DNA of 64,000 nucleotides from contig CAZHFZ010000006.1 in assembly GCA_964531455.1 (NCBI GenBank), positions 29,021 to 93,020 of the forward strand, given 5' to 3'. Made by a program: the position numbers and the translations under genes. Positions 16,942 to 26,082 of this stretch are shown here, one piece after another (position 1 is the first letter of the stretch; every line of letters begins with the position of its first letter). Source of the stretch: Ga0077527 sp964531455. GTDB taxonomy: Bacteria; Pseudomonadota; Gammaproteobacteria; Burkholderiales; SG8-41. A model generated the notes under the pieces. That model was not told where the DNA came from. It saw only the letters and a program-made list of their open reading frames with translations, and searched no databases.

Positions 16942-16962
16942 CACTTTAAAAACAATAACTTG
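16942..16962 (+). repeat. AT-rich intergenic motif, copy B
   Basis: Contains CTTTAAAAACAATAACTTG, a member of the dispersed motif, in the exbB-uup divergent region. Confidence 0.45.
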
Positions 16963-17024
16963 AATTTATGTTAAACAATCGCCTGATGCTGCGGTGGTGA
17001 ATCAGGCCGGAAATGTTGTCGTGC

Positions 17025-17061
17025 TGTGGACGGCATTACTGCAAAATTTCCTTTGTCCACA
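17025..17061. promoter_or_regulatory. Two further DnaA-box-like sites before uup
   Basis: TGTGGACGG (17025-17033; CCGTCCACA on the minus strand, two mismatches to TTATCCACA) and TTGTCCACA (17053-17061, one mismatch). With the sites at 16830-16852 this makes four within about 230 bases. Confidence 0.35.
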
Positions 17062-17118
17062 CGGAGTTGCGTGCAGAAGCAGGGCGGGGAAGTGCGCGCA
17101 GCGGCTATACTCGGGCCG

Positions 17119-18933
17119 ATGTCATTACTCGCAATTGATAACGCTGAACTCGCGTTTGGCCTCCATCCATTACTTGATCGTGCCAGCCTGATCGTCCAGG
17201 AAGGTGAGCGCATCGGTCTCATCGGTCGCAACGGCACCGGCAAATCTTCACTGCTCAACATCATTGCCGGACAAGGTGCACTTGATGATGGCGAGATCCG
17301 TCGTGCGGACGGCCTTCATGTGGTGATGGTGGAGCAGGAACCGTTGCTACCGGATGCCGACAGCCTGCATGCCAGCCTGACCATGCGCGGCCGGCTCGAG
17401 GACATGCATGATGAACGCGAACGCTGGCGCACTGATGCTCGGCTGTTTGAATACCTGCACCGCTTCGGCCTAGATGAGTCGCGATCCCCGCAGACCGCTT
17501 CGGGCGGAGAACGCAAACGTGCGGCACTGGCGCTGGCATTGGCCATGCAGCCTGGCCTGCTGCTGCTCGATGAGCCGACCAATCATCTCGATATTGCCGG
17601 CATCACGCTGCTCGAAGACCTGCTGGTAAAGGGGCAGGTCAAATCTTCAATCATCATTACCCACGATCGTGCCTTCCTCGACCGTGTCGCCACGCGCATT
17701 GTCGAACTCGACCGCGGCCTGCTGCGTTCCTATCCGGGCAATTTTGCCGCCTACGAGGCGCGCAAGGCCGACCAGCTGGCCGAAGAGGAAAAAGCCAGCC
17801 GCCGTTTCGATAAATTCTGGGCGCAGGAAGAGGTGTGGATCCGCCAGGGCATCAAGGCGAGGCGCACCCGCAACGAAGGCCGGGTACGGCGGCTCGAGTC
17901 ACTGCGCGTTGAGCGCGCGGCGCGCCGGGATCGCATCGGCAACGTCAAGCTGGCGCTGGATGCAGGTGAGCGCTCGGGCAAACTGGTGGCTGAACTGACC
18001 GATGTCAGCAAGGCCTATGGCGGAAAGACGCTGATCAGCAACCTCGAATTGCGCATCATGCGCGGGGACCGCATCGGTTTGATCGGTGCCAATGGCGCGG
18101 GTAAATCGACACTGATCAAGATCATCCTCGGCCAGCTCGCGCCGGATGCCGGCGAAGTGCGTCTGGGTACCAAGCAGGAGATTGCCTACTTCGACCAGTT
18201 GCGCGATCAACTGGATCCGGAGATGACACTGGTTGAAACCATCAGTCCGGGTTCGGAATGGGTGGAAACCGCGAACGGCCGCAAGCATGTGATGAGTTAC
18301 CTGTCGGATTTTCTGTTCCCGCCGCAGCGCGCGCAGGCCAAGGTCAGCATGCTGTCCGGCGGCGAGCGTAACCGCCTGTTGCTTGCCCGCTTGTTTGCCC
18401 AGCCCGCCAACGTGCTGGTGCTGGATGAACCGACCAATGATCTGGACATCGAATCACTGGAACTGCTGGAGGATACATTGCAGTCCTACAGCGGCACGCT
18501 GCTGCTGGTGAGCCATGACCGCGCATTTCTCGATAATGTGGTGACGCAGACGCTTGTAGCTGAAGGCGAAGGGCGATGGAAGGAATATGTCGGCGGCTAC
18601 AGCGACTGGCTGATGCAGCGGCCGCAGCCTGTTGCGTCGGCATCCAGGCCGCCTGCAGAGGAAAAGCCTTCGCGAAGCGCGCCGCCGGTCAAGGCCAGGC
18701 TCAGTTTCAAGGAGCAGCGTGAACTCGCGCAGTTGCCGGAAGAACTCGATGCGCTTGAAAAAGAGCAGGCGGCACTGATGGCACGGATGAGTGGTGTTGA
18801 TTATCACAAGCAGGATGCCGCGAAGTTGAAAGCCGATCGTGAGCGCCTCGAAGAGATCGAACGGCAGCAGTCTGCCAAATTTGAACGCTGGGAACTGCTG
18901 GATCAGCGTGCCGCGCAACCTGCGGGTGCGTAA
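17119..18933 (+). CDS. uup: ABC-F family ATPase Uup
   Basis: 604-aa soluble protein with two ABC ATPase domains (Walker A GRNGTGKSS about residue 36 and GANGAGKST about 333), signature motifs ASGGERKRAAL and LSGGERNRLLL, and DEPTNHLDI / DEPTNDLDIE Walker B regions, then a charged C-terminal coiled coil (about 535-600). That architecture is Uup, which acts on ribosomes or branched DNA and is not a transporter. The ATG at 17119 begins the ABC domain; the upstream in-frame extension lacks homology. Confidence 0.92.
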   Translation: MSLLAIDNAELAFGLHPLLDRASLIVQEGERIGLIGRNGTGKSSLLNIIAGQGALDDGEIRRADGLHVVMVEQEPLLPDADSLHASLTMRGRLEDMHDERERWRTDARLFEYLHRFGLDESRSPQTASGGERKRAALALALAMQPGLLLLDEPTNHLDIAGITLLEDLLVKGQVKSSIIITHDRAFLDRVATRIVELDRGLLRSYPGNFAAYEARKADQLAEEEKASRRFDKFWAQEEVWIRQGIKARRTRNEGRVRRLESLRVERAARRDRIGNVKLALDAGERSGKLVAELTDVSKAYGGKTLISNLELRIMRGDRIGLIGANGAGKSTLIKIILGQLAPDAGEVRLGTKQEIAYFDQLRDQLDPEMTLVETISPGSEWVETANGRKHVMSYLSDFLFPPQRAQAKVSMLSGGERNRLLLARLFAQPANVLVLDEPTNDLDIESLELLEDTLQSYSGTLLLVSHDRAFLDNVVTQTLVAEGEGRWKEYVGGYSDWLMQRPQPVASASRPPAEEKPSRSAPPVKARLSFKEQRELAQLPEELDALEKEQAALMARMSGVDYHKQDAAKLKADRERLEEIERQQSAKFERWELLDQRAAQPAGA

Positions 18934-18963
18934 CACGGCTGATGCATTTGTCGGGGGACAGGA

Positions 18964-19785
18964 ATGAGCAGCGATGAATTGAAGGGCAAGGTGGCCATTG
19001 TGACGGGTGCCACGCGTAAACGCGGGCTCGGACGCGCGATTGCCTTGTGTCTGGCGCGTGCGGGTGCGGATGTCGTGGTCACCGGTGCCAGCGCGTCAGG
19101 CAGTCTGACTGATGACGAGCGTCAGGATGGCTGGCTCGGTTTGTCCAACGTTGTTGATGAGATTCGTGCGCTGGGCCGCCGCGCCCACGGCATTTACGCT
19201 GATGTCAGCAATGCCGGTGAAGTGCAGCGCATGGTTGCGGAAGCGGTTGGCGAGCTCGGCCGTATCGACATCCTTGTCAACAATGCGGCGTACCCGCGTA
19301 CCCGTGATCGTGTGCCGGTACAGGAGCTGGATGATGATTTGTGGCGGCGCATTGTTGAAGTCAATCTCAACGGCGCGATGTTCTGTTCCAAGTATGCCGC
19401 CCGGCAGATGCTCAAGCAGGGGCAGGGCGGCAGCATTGTCAGCATTTCCTCGGGGGCTGCGGTCAAGGCGCCGGTCAATTTTGCCGCCTATGCGGCATCC
19501 AAGGCGGGAGTGCATGCGCTGACTTCGTCACTGGCAGATGAGTTGGGGCCAGCGGGGATTACCGCCAACGTCGTGGCGCCGGGATTTCTGGATACCGCAC
19601 GCATCGACATGTTGCGTGAGGGCGGTCGCTGGGAGAAACGCCTGTCGACCATTCCGATCAAGCGTCCGGGTACCCCTGATGAAGTCGCCGAACTGGTGCG
19701 TTATCTGTGCGGACCGCATGCACGCTGGATCAGCGGCGAAGTATTCATGATCAACGGCGGAGAAGTGCGGCGCGCGGCCAACTGA
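18964..19785 (+). CDS. SDR-family oxidoreductase
   Basis: 273-aa short-chain dehydrogenase with Rossmann motif TGATRKRGLGRAIA (TGxxxGxG with a short insertion), NNAAYPR (NNAG position), a serine block SISSGAAV and the catalytic YAASK. C-terminal PGFLDT and INGGEV are typical. Similar to 3-oxoacyl-ACP reductases, but the substrate is undefined. It sits 30 bases after uup and 26 before xseA on the same strand. Confidence 0.85.
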   Translation: MSSDELKGKVAIVTGATRKRGLGRAIALCLARAGADVVVTGASASGSLTDDERQDGWLGLSNVVDEIRALGRRAHGIYADVSNAGEVQRMVAEAVGELGRIDILVNNAAYPRTRDRVPVQELDDDLWRRIVEVNLNGAMFCSKYAARQMLKQGQGGSIVSISSGAAVKAPVNFAAYAASKAGVHALTSSLADELGPAGITANVVAPGFLDTARIDMLREGGRWEKRLSTIPIKRPGTPDEVAELVRYLCGPHARWISGEVFMINGGEVRRAAN

Positions 19786-19811
19786 ACGGTTGACCGGCGT
19801 AGAATCCGCTC

Positions 19812-21152
19812 ATGTCCAGTTTGTTCGAACAGGCCGCTCAGCAAACGGTCATTTCCGTAGCCGAATTGAACCGGCTTGCGCGCACCGCAATCGAGCGTGG
19901 TGTGCCCCTGGTCTGGGTCGCCGGTGAAATCTCCAATTTCAAGCGCTACGACAGCGGCCACTGCTATTTCACGCTGAAGGACGACGCAGCGCAGGTGGAT
20001 GCGGTGATGTTCCGCCACAAAGCGCAATACCTCGACTGGCAGCCGCAGAACGGCATGCAGGTCGAAGTCCGCGCGACGGCCACGGTGTACGAGGCGCGCG
20101 GGAAATTTCAATTGGCGGTGGATGCCATGCGTCGCGCCGGACTCGGTGCGCTGTATGCAGCGTTCGAGAAGCTCAAGGCAAAACTGGAGCTGGAAGGCCT
20201 TTTTGACCCGGCACTGAAGCGTGAGTTGCCGGCGTTTCCTTGCACCGTCGGTGTCGTGACTTCACCGCAGGCCGCCGCATTGCGTGATGTCATTACGGCG
20301 CTGCAGCGGCGCATGCCTGGCATCAATGTGATCATTTATCCGACGCCGGTGCAGGGTGAGGGGGCCGGCGCAAAAATCGCCGAAGCCATTCGCCTTGCTG
20401 GCGAACGCGCCGAATGTGACGTGCTGATCGTCTGCCGCGGCGGCGGCAGTATTGAGGATCTTTGGGCTTACAACGAGGAGGTTGTGGCACGTTCGATCCG
20501 CGCCTGTCCCGTGCCGGTGGTCAGCGGCGTCGGGCATGAAACGGATTTCACGATTGCTGATTTTGCCGCGGACGTAAGAGCGCCGACGCCGACCGCAGCC
20601 GCCGAACTGGTCAGCCCGGACGGTGCCCAGTTGCGGCGTGAAGTGGCGATGCTGGGCCAACAACTCGTCCGTGTATTCCAGCGTGGCGTGGAAGACCGCA
20701 TGCTGCGCCTTGACTACCTGGTGCGGCGGCTGACTCATCCTGGTGAACGCATTCGCAACCAGCAGGTGCATTTGCAGCACCTGGTTACGCGGCTGCGCGG
20801 CGCGTGGCGGCGTGGCACAGATGATCAGTCATGGCGGTTGCGGGATGCCAGCCAGCGTCTGCGGGCGTACGGGCCTGATACCGGTGCGTTGCTGCTGCAA
20901 CAGCAGGAACTGGCGCGTCGTCTGCATGGAGCGGTGCGCAATGTGTTTGCAGCGGCAGCGGAACGTGTGCAAGGCGCGCAGTCGCATCTGCTCCATTTGA
21001 GTCCGGAGCGCGTACTCGACCGCGGTTACAGCATTACCGAAACCACTGCGGGAGCGATTGTGCGTGACAGCGCGCAGCTTGTTATTGATCAGGATCTGCG
21101 GATTACGCTTGCCCGCGGCACTGCAGCTGTCCGTGTCAAGGGTACGGGTTGA
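19812..21152 (+). CDS. xseA: Exodeoxyribonuclease VII large subunit
   Basis: 446-aa subunit of the ssDNA exonuclease. N-terminal OB fold (about 15-105, ISVAELNRLAR, VWVAGEISNF, GHCYFTLKDD), then the catalytic domain with PTPVQGEGA, CRGGGSIEDLWAYN and SGVGHETDFTIADFAAD, then a helical tail ending LDRGYSIT. No xseB was found nearby. Confidence 0.96.
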   Translation: MSSLFEQAAQQTVISVAELNRLARTAIERGVPLVWVAGEISNFKRYDSGHCYFTLKDDAAQVDAVMFRHKAQYLDWQPQNGMQVEVRATATVYEARGKFQLAVDAMRRAGLGALYAAFEKLKAKLELEGLFDPALKRELPAFPCTVGVVTSPQAAALRDVITALQRRMPGINVIIYPTPVQGEGAGAKIAEAIRLAGERAECDVLIVCRGGGSIEDLWAYNEEVVARSIRACPVPVVSGVGHETDFTIADFAADVRAPTPTAAAELVSPDGAQLRREVAMLGQQLVRVFQRGVEDRMLRLDYLVRRLTHPGERIRNQQVHLQHLVTRLRGAWRRGTDDQSWRLRDASQRLRAYGPDTGALLLQQQELARRLHGAVRNVFAAAAERVQGAQSHLLHLSPERVLDRGYSITETTAGAIVRDSAQLVIDQDLRITLARGTAAVRVKGTG

Positions 21153-21165
21153 TTTGGGTGGTGAC

Positions 21166-21194
21166 TTGACTCGATCAGCATTGCTGCATATAAG
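21166..21194 (+). promoter_or_regulatory. Sigma70-type promoter for the cNMP-domain gene
   Basis: TTGACT (21166-21171), a 17-base spacer, and TATAAG (21189-21194). It lies about 100 bases before the start at 21298, after the xseA stop. Confidence 0.6.
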
Positions 21195-21297
21195 AATCGG
21201 GCAGGATGAGGCGGAGCAGGAGTGAGCGGCGATCCGCACAAGATCCCGTTAAAAATTAAAACGGCCGCAAATGCGGCAAACGAAAGAGGTCAGACCC

Positions 21298-22131
21298 ATG
21301 GATGATTTCGATTTCACGCGCCCCGCGCAGAGCGAGGTCTACAACGCCAACGTGGCGCGGCTGTTTTTTCATGCCAACGGCAAGGCCCGCAGCGCGGCTG
21401 CGGGCAGCGCGCTGTTCGCTGAAAATTCATCGGGAAAGAGCATGTATTTTGTAGCCAGCGGCGAGGTTGCGCTGACCCGCGGCGGCAAGCCGCTGGATGT
21501 AATCAAGGCTGGTGAGGTATTGGGCGAAATGTCGGTGCTGACCGGAGCCCCGCGCAGCGCAACCGCAACGGCACGGGTTGCTTGTGAGGTCATCGAGCTG
21601 GATGCATCCGGTTTTTCGAAGGCAATCCAGAAGGCGCCGGAATTTGCGCTGATGCTTCTGGCCATCCTGATCAAACGGCTGCGGCTCGCGCTGGCGATGC
21701 AGATGCTGGGCAAGGGGCAGGTTGCCGGCACCATCGAAACCATACCGACCTCGGGCGCGGTTTTCGATGCCTCGCTGCTGAAGGATCTGACCTCGAATTT
21801 CCCGGCGCGTCCTCCGGTGTTTCAGCCCAAAAATACCGTGATCATGCGCGAAGGCGAAGCCGGAATCTTCATGTATGTGGTGATGGACGGCGCGATACGC
21901 ATCATGGCTGGCGAGAAGGTCATTGAGTTGATCAAGGCCGGCGGCGTGTTCGGCGAAATGGCGCTGGTTGACCAGTCCAAGCGCGCGGCTTCTGCAGCTG
22001 CGGCAACCGATTGCAATCTGATGTCGATCAATCGCAACGATTTCCTGACCCTGATCAAGACCAATCCGGCATTCGGCGTATCACTGCTGAAGACCCTGGC
22101 CACCCGTCTGCGCAATACCGGGCGAAAATAA
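21298..22131 (+). CDS. Protein with two cyclic-nucleotide-binding domains
   Basis: 277-aa soluble protein made of two cNMP-binding folds: about 25-135 (phosphate-binding region GEVLGEMSVLTGAPRSATATA) and about 165-270 (GGVFGEMALVDQSKRAASAAA). The conserved RSA/RAA residues suggest each could bind a nucleotide. No helix-turn-helix or enzyme domain is attached, so it is not a Crp-type regulator. The ATG at 21298 is preferred because AGAGGT lies 7 bases upstream. Own promoter seen just after xseA. Confidence 0.85.
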   Translation: MDDFDFTRPAQSEVYNANVARLFFHANGKARSAAAGSALFAENSSGKSMYFVASGEVALTRGGKPLDVIKAGEVLGEMSVLTGAPRSATATARVACEVIELDASGFSKAIQKAPEFALMLLAILIKRLRLALAMQMLGKGQVAGTIETIPTSGAVFDASLLKDLTSNFPARPPVFQPKNTVIMREGEAGIFMYVVMDGAIRIMAGEKVIELIKAGGVFGEMALVDQSKRAASAAAATDCNLMSINRNDFLTLIKTNPAFGVSLLKTLATRLRNTGRK

Positions 22132-22143
22132 AGCCGGATGCTG

Positions 22144-23013
22144 TCAGCCAGACTTGCTGATTGAGCGCGGGTCCCGCGGTTTCCAGAGCCCGCTGTCTAC
22201 CAGTGTCAGGAAATCCAGCAGATTGCGATTGAAGGCGTCCGGTTCTTCGGTATTCAGCGTGTGTCCTGACGCCGGACAGATCCACAGTCGGGCGTTGCGA
22301 CACACGCGTTTGATGAACAGCGCCGGTCCGACACTGCCATCATCCTCGTCGCCGCACATCACCAGCAGCGGCGGACGGAACTTCCGTAATCCGGTTTCGA
22401 GGTCGTAGACCGGCGGGCGTTTGGCCTGCACGCCGCGCAGCACCCGTGCCAGACCGATACCCGAGTGGCTTTCATGGATGCGCCGGAATTCGGTGAATCC
22501 GCGAGGATCCTTCATCATCTGCGGGATGCGAGCTGCTGAAATACCCCGTTGCTTCAATGCCGCGGCGGTGCCGGCAGTTTCGAACAGCGTCGCGTGTGCT
22601 TCCGTGGTTTTCAGAAAAGTTTTGCGCGTTGCCGGGTCCGAGCCGGCGCCAGCGCCCAGAGTGGTGACGGACAGGGCCATCGCCGGATAACACATGCCAA
22701 ACTGCAGCGCTGAATACGCGCCCATCGAGCAGCCGATGACATGGGCTTTGCGAATGCCGAGGTGGCGCAGTACGTCGGCGATGTCATCGACGGCGATGCG
22801 CCACGAATACTTCGTGCGCGCCAGAGGTACTTCGGATGGCGGATAGCCGCGGGCGTTGAATGCAATGCAACGATGGCGGCGGGAGAAAAACCGTAATTGC
22901 GCTTCCCAGCTGCGGGCATCCCCCGAAAATTCATGGACGAAAATCAGCGGCGTACCTTTGCCGCTTTCCTCGTAATGCAGTCGAACCTTGTCACGTGCAG
23001 TCGCGTAGGGCAT
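22144..23013 (-). CDS. Alpha/beta hydrolase
   Basis: 289-aa hydrolase: oxyanion region FVHEFSGDARSW, nucleophile elbow GCSMGA (Ser about 96), acid in MCGDEDDGSV and His in SGHTLNTEEPDAFN. The fold is clear, the substrate is not. It follows miaA by 16 bases on the same strand. Confidence 0.85.
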   Translation of the reverse strand: MPYATARDKVRLHYEESGKGTPLIFVHEFSGDARSWEAQLRFFSRRHRCIAFNARGYPPSEVPLARTKYSWRIAVDDIADVLRHLGIRKAHVIGCSMGAYSALQFGMCYPAMALSVTTLGAGAGSDPATRKTFLKTTEAHATLFETAGTAAALKQRGISAARIPQMMKDPRGFTEFRRIHESHSGIGLARVLRGVQAKRPPVYDLETGLRKFRPPLLVMCGDEDDGSVGPALFIKRVCRNARLWICPASGHTLNTEEPDAFNRNLLDFLTLVDSGLWKPRDPRSISKSG

Positions 23014-23029
23014 GGCAAGACCTCGTTGG

Positions 23030-23995
23030 TCAGGATTCCGCGTCGATGATCATTGCTTCGAGCTCCTGGCGGATGTATTCAAGCACCAGGTCGCCGACGT
23101 TTTCGGTGAGGCAGTCGAATTCGGTCAGGTTTTCCGTTGAACGAAGCCAGGTCAGTTGCCGTTTCGCGAGTTGGCGCGTCGCGGCGATTCCCTGTTCAAG
23201 CAGTTCGGCCCGGCTGATGCGGTCATTGAGGAAATCCCAGGCCTGACGATAGCCGACGCAGCGCATCGAAGGAGTGTCAGGTTCCAGTGCGTATTCGTCG
23301 CGCAGCGCGCGCAGTTCATCAATCAGTCCGGCTTCGAGCATCTGTTCGAAACGCATTGCAATGCGGTCATGCAGCACGGCGCGGTCGCTCGGCAGCAGCG
23401 CGATGCGGATCGGCGTGTACGGGAAATAAACGTATTTCGGTTTTTTCAGCAGGTCGGTCATCGACTTGCCGGTGATGTAAAAAATTTCCAGCGCGCGCTG
23501 CACGCGCTGCGAATCGTTCGGTTCCAGCCGTGCCGCAGTTTCCGGATCGACCTTGCGCAGTTTTTCGTGCACCGCCGGCCAGCCTTCCTCTTCCGCCATG
23601 GTCTCAATGATCAGACGTATGGTGGAGTCCGCTTCGGGCAGGTCGTTGAGTCCTTCGACCAATGCCTTGAAATAAAGCATCGTGCCGCCGATCAGCAGCG
23701 GGATGTTGCCGCGTTCGGTTATTTCGCGCATCAGCGCCAGTGCATCGTCACGGAAACGCGCCGCTGAATAACTCTCATGCGGTTCGATGATGTTGATCAG
23801 GTGATGAGGTGCACGTGCCAGTGTTGCGGCATCCGGTTTGGCGGTGCCGATGTCCATCCCTTTGTAGACCAGCGCTGAATCAACACTGATGATCTCGCAG
23901 GGCAGTGTGGTCGCCAGCTTTACCGCGACCGCAGTTTTTCCGCTGGCCGTGGGGCCCATCAGCAGGATTGCGGGTGGCGGGGGAGGTTTTGCCAT
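23030..23995 (-). CDS. miaA: tRNA dimethylallyltransferase
   Basis: 321-aa enzyme transferring a dimethylallyl group to A37 of UNN-reading tRNAs. P-loop LMGPTASGKTAVA (11-23), SVDSALVYKGMDIGTAKP, and GGTMLYFKAL are all conserved. It follows mutL after 38 bases, the common mutL-miaA arrangement. That gap holds a copy of the AT-rich motif and no clear SD. Confidence 0.97.
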   Translation of the reverse strand: MAKPPPPPAILLMGPTASGKTAVAVKLATTLPCEIISVDSALVYKGMDIGTAKPDAATLARAPHHLINIIEPHESYSAARFRDDALALMREITERGNIPLLIGGTMLYFKALVEGLNDLPEADSTIRLIIETMAEEEGWPAVHEKLRKVDPETAARLEPNDSQRVQRALEIFYITGKSMTDLLKKPKYVYFPYTPIRIALLPSDRAVLHDRIAMRFEQMLEAGLIDELRALRDEYALEPDTPSMRCVGYRQAWDFLNDRISRAELLEQGIAATRQLAKRQLTWLRSTENLTEFDCLTENVGDLVLEYIRQELEAMIIDAES

Positions 23996-23997
23996 TT

Positions 23998-24024
23998 ATA
24001 TCAATAAAAACAAATGGTTAAAAT
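23998..24024 (+). repeat. AT-rich intergenic motif, copy C
   Basis: Contains ATCAATAAAAACAAATGGTT inside the 38-base gap between mutL and miaA, directly before the miaA start. Confidence 0.5.
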
Positions 24025-24033
24025 TTAATGCGG

Positions 24034-25818
24034 CTACTCACCGCGACGGAACAGGCGGTCGAGTTCGGCGACGCTGAAGGCATGCCATGTCGGCCGGCCG
24101 TGATTGCATTGGCCGGAACGTTCGGTAGCTTCCATGTCGCGCAGCAGTGCGTTCATTTCGGGCACCGTGAGTTTGCGGTTGGCGCGCACTGCCGCGTGGC
24201 AGGCCATGGTGCCCAGCAGTTCATTGCGGCGTTCGGTGGCTATGCGGCTGGCGCCATACTCGCGTACTTCGTGCAGCACATCGAGTGCCAGCGCCTGTGC
24301 GTCAGCATCGGCAAGCAGCGCCGGCACGCCGCGCACGATCAGCGCGCCGGGTCCGGCCGGTGCGATGTCGAAGCCGAGACCCTGCAACGCTTCCAGTTCA
24401 TCTTCAGCGGTGGCGACATCCAGTGCTTCTGCATTGAAATGCACCGGCACCAGCAGCGGCTGCATCGGAATGGTTTGGCCGTCGAGCGCGTTCTTCAGCT
24501 TTTCATACATGATGCGTTCATGCGCCGCATGCATATCGACAATGATCAGGCCCTTGCTGTTTTCAGCGAGGATGTAGATGCCGGCGAGCTGCGCCAGCGC
24601 AAATCCCAAGGGATGTTCTTCACCGGTCGGCGGCAGCGGCGGCGGAGGTTCGGTGGCTGTTGCGGTTGCTGAAGTCTGTGGAGCAAACATCGCCGCATAA
24701 GCGCCGGCTGGCTGGGCGATGCCGAGGCTCATTGCGCCCTGACCGCGGTATAGCGGCATGGACGGCGGGTGCATCGGCGGCGCGTATGGCATTTGAGGGA
24801 TTGCGGCGGCAGGGGTCGGTGCGCCGTCGCCGGCCGGACGCGCCAGCGTCTTGTGCAACGCGTGGAATATGAACTGATGCACCGCACGCGAATCGCGGAA
24901 GCGTACTTCGGCTTTTGCCGGATGCACGTTGACGTCGACCAGCTGCGGATCAATGTCGAGAAACAGTACAAACGCCGGATGGCGGTCGTGGTGCAGTACG
25001 TCGGCATAGGCCTGGCGTATGGCATGGGCGACCACTTTGTCGCGGATGCAGCGGCCATTGACGAAAAAGTACTGTGCATCCCGGGTGCCCTTGGCATGGG
25101 CGGGCGAACTGATTCCGCCGCGAATGGCGATCTGGCCGCCGGATTCGTACACTTCAAGAGCCCCGGCACCAAAATCATCGCCGAGCACTGCCGCTACGCG
25201 TGACATGAGCGTTTGCGGTTTGACCTGCAGTCGCGCGCGGCCGTTGTGAGTCAGCGAGAACGCGACGTCAGGGCGGGACAAGGCGATGCGGCGGAAGGCT
25301 TCTTCACAGTGCGCGAACTCGGTCTGTTCGGACTTGAGGAATTTGCGTCGCGCCGGGGTGTTGAAATACAGCTCGCGCACTTCGATGCGGGTGCCGCGCG
25401 GCAGCGTGGCCGGTTCCGGCGGTGAGAGCGTCGGGCCTTCAGCCGCGACACGCCAGGCGTGACGGTCGTCGCCACGACGGCTGGTGATTTCCAGGCGCGA
25501 GACCGACGCAATGCTGGCCAGCGCTTCACCGCGGAAACCGAGGCTGCCGACATGTTCCAGATCATCAAGCGAGGCGATCTTGCTGGTGGCATGGCGGGCC
25601 AGTGCGAGTTTCAGGTCGTCACGGGCAATGCCGCTGCCGTCATCGGTCACCGAGACCAGTTTGACGCCGCCGGAAGCGAGATCGACGCTGATCGCCTGTG
25701 CACCGGCGTCGAGACTGTTTTCCAGCAGCTCTTTCAGTGCGGATGCGGGCCGTTCAATGACTTCGCCCGCGGCGATCTGGTTGATCAGGAGTTCGGGCAG
25801 AACACGAATCGCGGACAT
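24034..25818 (-). CDS. mutL: DNA mismatch repair protein MutL
   Basis: 594-aa protein with N-terminal GHKL ATPase (NQIAAGEVIERPASALKE, DDGSGI, GFRGEALASI) and a C-terminal dimerisation domain. About residue 425 reads DMHAAHERIMYE, which fits the endonuclease motif DQHA(x)2E(x)4E that is absent from E. coli MutL but present in Neisseria MutL; this implies a nicking MutL. The start at 25818 begins MSAIRVLPE; the longer frame to 25866 lacks homology. A TATAAT box ends 6 bases before this ATG. Confidence 0.96.
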   Translation of the reverse strand: MSAIRVLPELLINQIAAGEVIERPASALKELLENSLDAGAQAISVDLASGGVKLVSVTDDGSGIARDDLKLALARHATSKIASLDDLEHVGSLGFRGEALASIASVSRLEITSRRGDDRHAWRVAAEGPTLSPPEPATLPRGTRIEVRELYFNTPARRKFLKSEQTEFAHCEEAFRRIALSRPDVAFSLTHNGRARLQVKPQTLMSRVAAVLGDDFGAGALEVYESGGQIAIRGGISSPAHAKGTRDAQYFFVNGRCIRDKVVAHAIRQAYADVLHHDRHPAFVLFLDIDPQLVDVNVHPAKAEVRFRDSRAVHQFIFHALHKTLARPAGDGAPTPAAAIPQMPYAPPMHPPSMPLYRGQGAMSLGIAQPAGAYAAMFAPQTSATATATEPPPPLPPTGEEHPLGFALAQLAGIYILAENSKGLIIVDMHAAHERIMYEKLKNALDGQTIPMQPLLVPVHFNAEALDVATAEDELEALQGLGFDIAPAGPGALIVRGVPALLADADAQALALDVLHEVREYGASRIATERRNELLGTMACHAAVRANRKLTVPEMNALLRDMEATERSGQCNHGRPTWHAFSVAELDRLFRRGE

Positions 25819-25824
25819 GCGCGG

Positions 25825-25851
25825 ATTATAAGCGGTGCGGACGGGTTGCAA
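25825..25851 (-). promoter_or_regulatory. Possible mutL promoter giving a leaderless mRNA
   Basis: On the minus strand TTGCAA (25846-25851), a 15-base spacer and a perfect TATAAT (25825-25830), only 6 bases before the ATG. Transcription would start at or near the initiation codon. The spacer is short. Confidence 0.4.
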
Positions 25852-25924
25852 GCGGAACGCGATCACTTGCAGGCGGCATTGCTTTTACCCGGGGTCGTGC
25901 AGGCCGGAAAATGTGTTTTTGCCT

Positions 25925-25930
25925 TATAAT
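25925..25930 (+). promoter_or_regulatory. Possible -10 box for pntAB
   Basis: Perfect TATAAT in the mutL-pntA divergent gap, giving a leader of about 145 bases to the pntA ATG. No good -35 is visible. Confidence 0.35.
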
Positions 25931-26082
25931 CAAAACCATAACGTCATACGCGGGGCATATGATTATTGTTGTTTCCGTGCTGATCCGCATCACGTCCGCT
26001 TGGTCTGATCTACCTCAATGTCCGGCGTTCAATAACCTCCAATATCCAGTTCCAGTGCCAACCAAGAAATGAAGGGGAATCC

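Noticed and set aside
16685..17118. Chromosomal origin
   Set aside because: DnaA-like sites exist, but dnaA, dnaN, gidA/rpmH-type neighbours are absent.
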